Below are positions 62,026-64,000 of a stretch of 64,000 nt of DNA, one piece after another (within the stretch, counting starts at the first letter, position 1; each line of letters begins with the position of its first letter). Position numbers and translations under genes: made by a program. The stretch is from the NCBI RefSeq assembly GCF_008065375.1, contig NZ_VJYI01000001.1:930001-994000 (forward strand), read 5' to 3'. This stretch comes from Nonomuraea sp. SYSU D8015 (GTDB lineage: Bacteria; Actinomycetota; Actinomycetes; Streptosporangiales; Streptosporangiaceae). Under the pieces are notes generated by a model that did no database searches, was not told where the DNA came from, and worked only from the letters and a program-made list of their open reading frames with translations.

Positions 62026-63441
62026 ATGGATCCCTTCTCCTCCGCCGTCGATCTCGCCACGGCCGTACGCAAGCGCGACCTGAGCCCCGTCGAGATCGTG
62101 GACACGTACCTGGACCGGATCGATCGCTATGACCCTTCCCTGACCTGCTTCACCTGGCGTGATGACGACGAGGTGCGCGCCGCCGCCAGGCGGGCCGAGC
62201 AGGCCGTCGCCGACGGCGAGGACCTGCCGCCGTTCCACGGAGTGCCCATTCCGATCAAGGAGCTGACCGACGTGGCAGGCCAGCCGGCCACCTACGGCTC
62301 CCTGGGTGTGCACGACCGGCCCAGGCCGGAGAGCGAACCCGTCGTCACGCGCTTCCTGGACGCCGGATTCCTGCTCATGGGCCGCACGAACAGCCCCGAG
62401 ATGGGCGTGTTGTCCACCACCGACAACCGCCGCTTCGGCAGCACCCGCAACCCCTGGGACCTCGCCCACAGCCCCGGCGGGTCCAGCGGCGGCGCGGCGG
62501 CCGCGGTGGCCGCCGGGCTGAGCCCCGTGGCGCACGCCAACGACGGCGGCGGCTCGATCCGCATGCCGTCCTCCAGCTGCGGCCTGGTAGGGCTCAAACC
62601 CAGCAGGGGACGGGTCCCGCAGCAGGTGGCGGCCTGGGAGCACGCCACCGTCGAAGGGGCGATCACCCGCTACACGCGGGATGCCGCCGCGCTGCTCGAC
62701 GTCATGTCCGTACCGGACCGGCTGGCCTGGTACCAGGCGCCCGCCCCGGAACGCCCCTTCGCCGAGGAAGTGGGGCGCGACAGCGGGCGGTTGCGCATCG
62801 GCCTGCTCACCCAGGCGCCCACCGGCATGCCGGTGGACCCCCTCTGCGTCGAGGCGGCCGAGCGGGCGGCGCGGCTCCTGGAGTCACTCGGCCACGAGGT
62901 CTTCCCCGCATCTCCGCGGTTCTTCAGCGAGGAGGCGATCATGGGGTACGCGCAGACGGTTCTGGACGCCGCCCTGTGGGCCATGCCCTACGATCAGCCG
63001 GAACTCGCCGAACCACACCTGCGCCGCCGGATGGCACGCGCGAGGACCAGGCACTCCGGCGAGTACGTACGGGCCGCGTGCCGCCTGCAGCTGGAATCCC
63101 GCGCCGTCGTCGCCCAGTGGGGCGGCGATTTCGACGTCCTGCTCACCCCCACCATGGCCTGCCTCCCGCCGCTCGTCGACGCCGTGCTCCAGGAGGCCAA
63201 CGACAACCCCGACGGGCTGCGGGTCACGGAGACTCAGATGATCTCGTTCACCGCGGTCTGCAACATCACCGGCCTGCCGGCGATCAGCCTGCCCCTGCAC
63301 GCCTCGCCCACGGGTCTCCCGATCGGCGTCCAGCTCGTGGGCGGCCCGTGGGACGAGGCCGTGCTCATCCGCCTGGCCTCCGCCCTGGAGGCAGTGGACC
63401 GATGGCCCCTGCGCCGCCCCTCGGGCTTCATGGCGGACTGA
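62026..63441 (+). CDS. Amidase-signature family amidase
   Basis: This 471-residue enzyme has the full amidase signature: catalytic Lys78 in GVPIPIKEL, the Gly/Ser stretch HSPGGSSGGAAAAVAAG with the cis-Ser (residue 153 or 154), and nucleophile Ser177 in NDGGGSIRMPSS. It lacks a signal peptide, so it hydrolyses its amide in the cytoplasm to acid and ammonia. It starts 19 bp after the ATPase gene and completes the import-then-cleave operon under the divergent AraC protein. Substrate is inferred from the importer type. Confidence 0.94.
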   Translation: MDPFSSAVDLATAVRKRDLSPVEIVDTYLDRIDRYDPSLTCFTWRDDDEVRAAARRAEQAVADGEDLPPFHGVPIPIKELTDVAGQPATYGSLGVHDRPRPESEPVVTRFLDAGFLLMGRTNSPEMGVLSTTDNRRFGSTRNPWDLAHSPGGSSGGAAAAVAAGLSPVAHANDGGGSIRMPSSSCGLVGLKPSRGRVPQQVAAWEHATVEGAITRYTRDAAALLDVMSVPDRLAWYQAPAPERPFAEEVGRDSGRLRIGLLTQAPTGMPVDPLCVEAAERAARLLESLGHEVFPASPRFFSEEAIMGYAQTVLDAALWAMPYDQPELAEPHLRRRMARARTRHSGEYVRAACRLQLESRAVVAQWGGDFDVLLTPTMACLPPLVDAVLQEANDNPDGLRVTETQMISFTAVCNITGLPAISLPLHASPTGLPIGVQLVGGPWDEAVLIRLASALEAVDRWPLRRPSGFMAD

Positions 63442-63472
63442 CCGCGAACTGAGGTCCCGTCGTGGGTGCGCG

Positions 63473-64000
63473 TCAGGGACGGGTGCGGGGGCGAGGGCGG
63501 GCGGTGGGGATCGGCAGCGGGTCCACGCCGGGGACGACGGTGTTGGAGACGACGCCGATGCCCTCGACGGTGAGGGTCACCGTGTCGCCGGGCTTGAGCG
63601 GGGGCGGGTCCTGGGCGCCGGTGCGCCCCCACAGTTCGGCCAGGCAGCCGCCGTTGCCGCAGGTGCCGGAGCCCAGCACGTCACCGGTCCGGACCCAGGC
63701 GCCGCGGGAGGCGTAGGCGACCAGGTCCTCGAACGGCCAGGCCATGTTGGACAGCAGGTCGCGGCCGACGACCTCGCCGTTGACCTCGGCGGTGAGTGCC
63801 AGGCGCAGGAAGCCGTCGGCGTCGCGGTACGGCTCCAGCTCGTCGGCGGTGACCAGCCACGGGCCGAGCGTGGTGGCGGCGTCCTTGCCCTTGCACGGGC
63901 CGAGCCCGACCTGCATCTCGCGGGACTGCAGGTCGCGGGCCGACCAGTCGTTGAAGACGGTGTAGCCGTAGATGTGGTCGCGGGCCTGCTCGGGCGCTAG
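63473..64000 (-). CDS. Fumarylacetoacetate hydrolase-family protein (C-terminal part; start outside window)
   Basis: The minus-strand frame is open to the window edge, so the 5' part is missing. The visible 175 residues include YGYTVFNDWSARDLQSREMQVGLGPCKGKDAATTLGPWLVTADEL, AEVNGEVVGRDLLSNMAWPFEDLVAYASRG and LKPGDTVTLTVEGIGVVSNTVV, the core of FAH-family enzymes that cleave or decarboxylate acylpyruvates and catechol meta-cleavage products. The metal-binding Asp and Glu lie partly upstream. It is convergent with the amidase gene. Confidence 0.92.
   Translation of the reverse strand, partial: LAPEQARDHIYGYTVFNDWSARDLQSREMQVGLGPCKGKDAATTLGPWLVTADELEPYRDADGFLRLALTAEVNGEVVGRDLLSNMAWPFEDLVAYASRGAWVRTGDVLGSGTCGNGGCLAELWGRTGAQDPPPLKPGDTVTLTVEGIGVVSNTVVPGVDPLPIPTARPRPRTRP

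Overview
The window is very GC-rich, codes densely on both strands, uses many GTG starts and Tat/lipoprotein signals, and carries many LacI regulators, sugar ABC transporters and secreted glycosidases. This points to a soil actinomycete; several proteins resemble those of Streptosporangiaceae (for example Nonomuraea), but that placement is a recollection, not a search result. No tRNA, rRNA, CRISPR array or intact transposase was seen.

Layout. 1-7.9 kb: two overlapping LacI regulators, then an LplABC-type sugar importer, a YesL-like membrane protein and a GH127 beta-L-arabinofuranosidase, which together look like an arabinoside-use operon. 7.9-9.7 kb: divergent FAD monooxygenase and TetR regulator sharing a palindromic operator. 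9.7-14.1 kb: a worn region with a frameshifted htpX, a phosphotransferase-like scrap, a SnoaL-like protein, a sorbosone/glucose-dehydrogenase-type beta-propeller and an 11-bp tandem repeat. 14.2-16 kb: a NarL-type two-component pair. 16-19.2 kb: helR (RNA polymerase-protecting, rifamycin resistance) downstream of a decayed rifamycin-type glycosyltransferase, with a 19-bp inverted repeat matching the rifamycin-associated element (RAE) in front. 19.2-22.7 kb: alpha/beta hydrolase and MFS sugar/inositol-type transporter, divergent from a LacI gene. 22.7-25.3 kb: small helical protein and a molybdopterin oxidoreductase. 25.7-30.3 kb: secreted GH78 alpha-L-rhamnosidase with terminator, promoter and operator, divergent from its likely LacI regulator. 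30.5-34.4 kb: three-subunit PaoABC-like aldehyde oxidoreductase. 34.6-37.6 kb: Bcr/CflA-type exporter, a shattered alcohol dehydrogenase and an MmyB-type regulator. 37.8-45.2 kb: a stand-alone sugar-binding lipoprotein, a beta-propeller lipoprotein, an SPFH lipoprotein, a methyltransferase, a FAD-oxidoreductase remnant, and a LacI gene followed by a binding-protein gene that a deletion has fused to an unrelated tail. 45.3-50.2 kb: a full-length DnaE1-type polymerase alpha subunit with a small zinc-ribbon protein, divergent from a LysR gene. 50.5-56.3 kb: a metal cluster of one P1B-4-type ATPase and three CorA-family proteins. 56.4-64 kb: AraC regulator divergent from a urea/short-chain-amide-type ABC importer (with a permease-ATPase fusion and a frameshifted second ATPase) and an amidase, then a fumarylacetoacetate-hydrolase-family gene that runs off the window.

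Two themes stand out. First, plant-polysaccharide use: each glycosidase or transporter unit sits beside its own LacI gene and palindromic operators with a central CG. Second, decay: at least eight genes are broken (htpX, a phosphotransferase scrap, rgt, an SDR tail, an alcohol dehydrogenase, a FAD oxidoreductase, a sugar-binding protein, livF), often beside an intact partner or regulator. Two of the frameshifts fall in runs of five G, so sequencing error must be excluded for those. The best candidate for a notable system is the RAE-rgt(broken)-helR locus, which suggests that target protection was kept while drug modification was lost.
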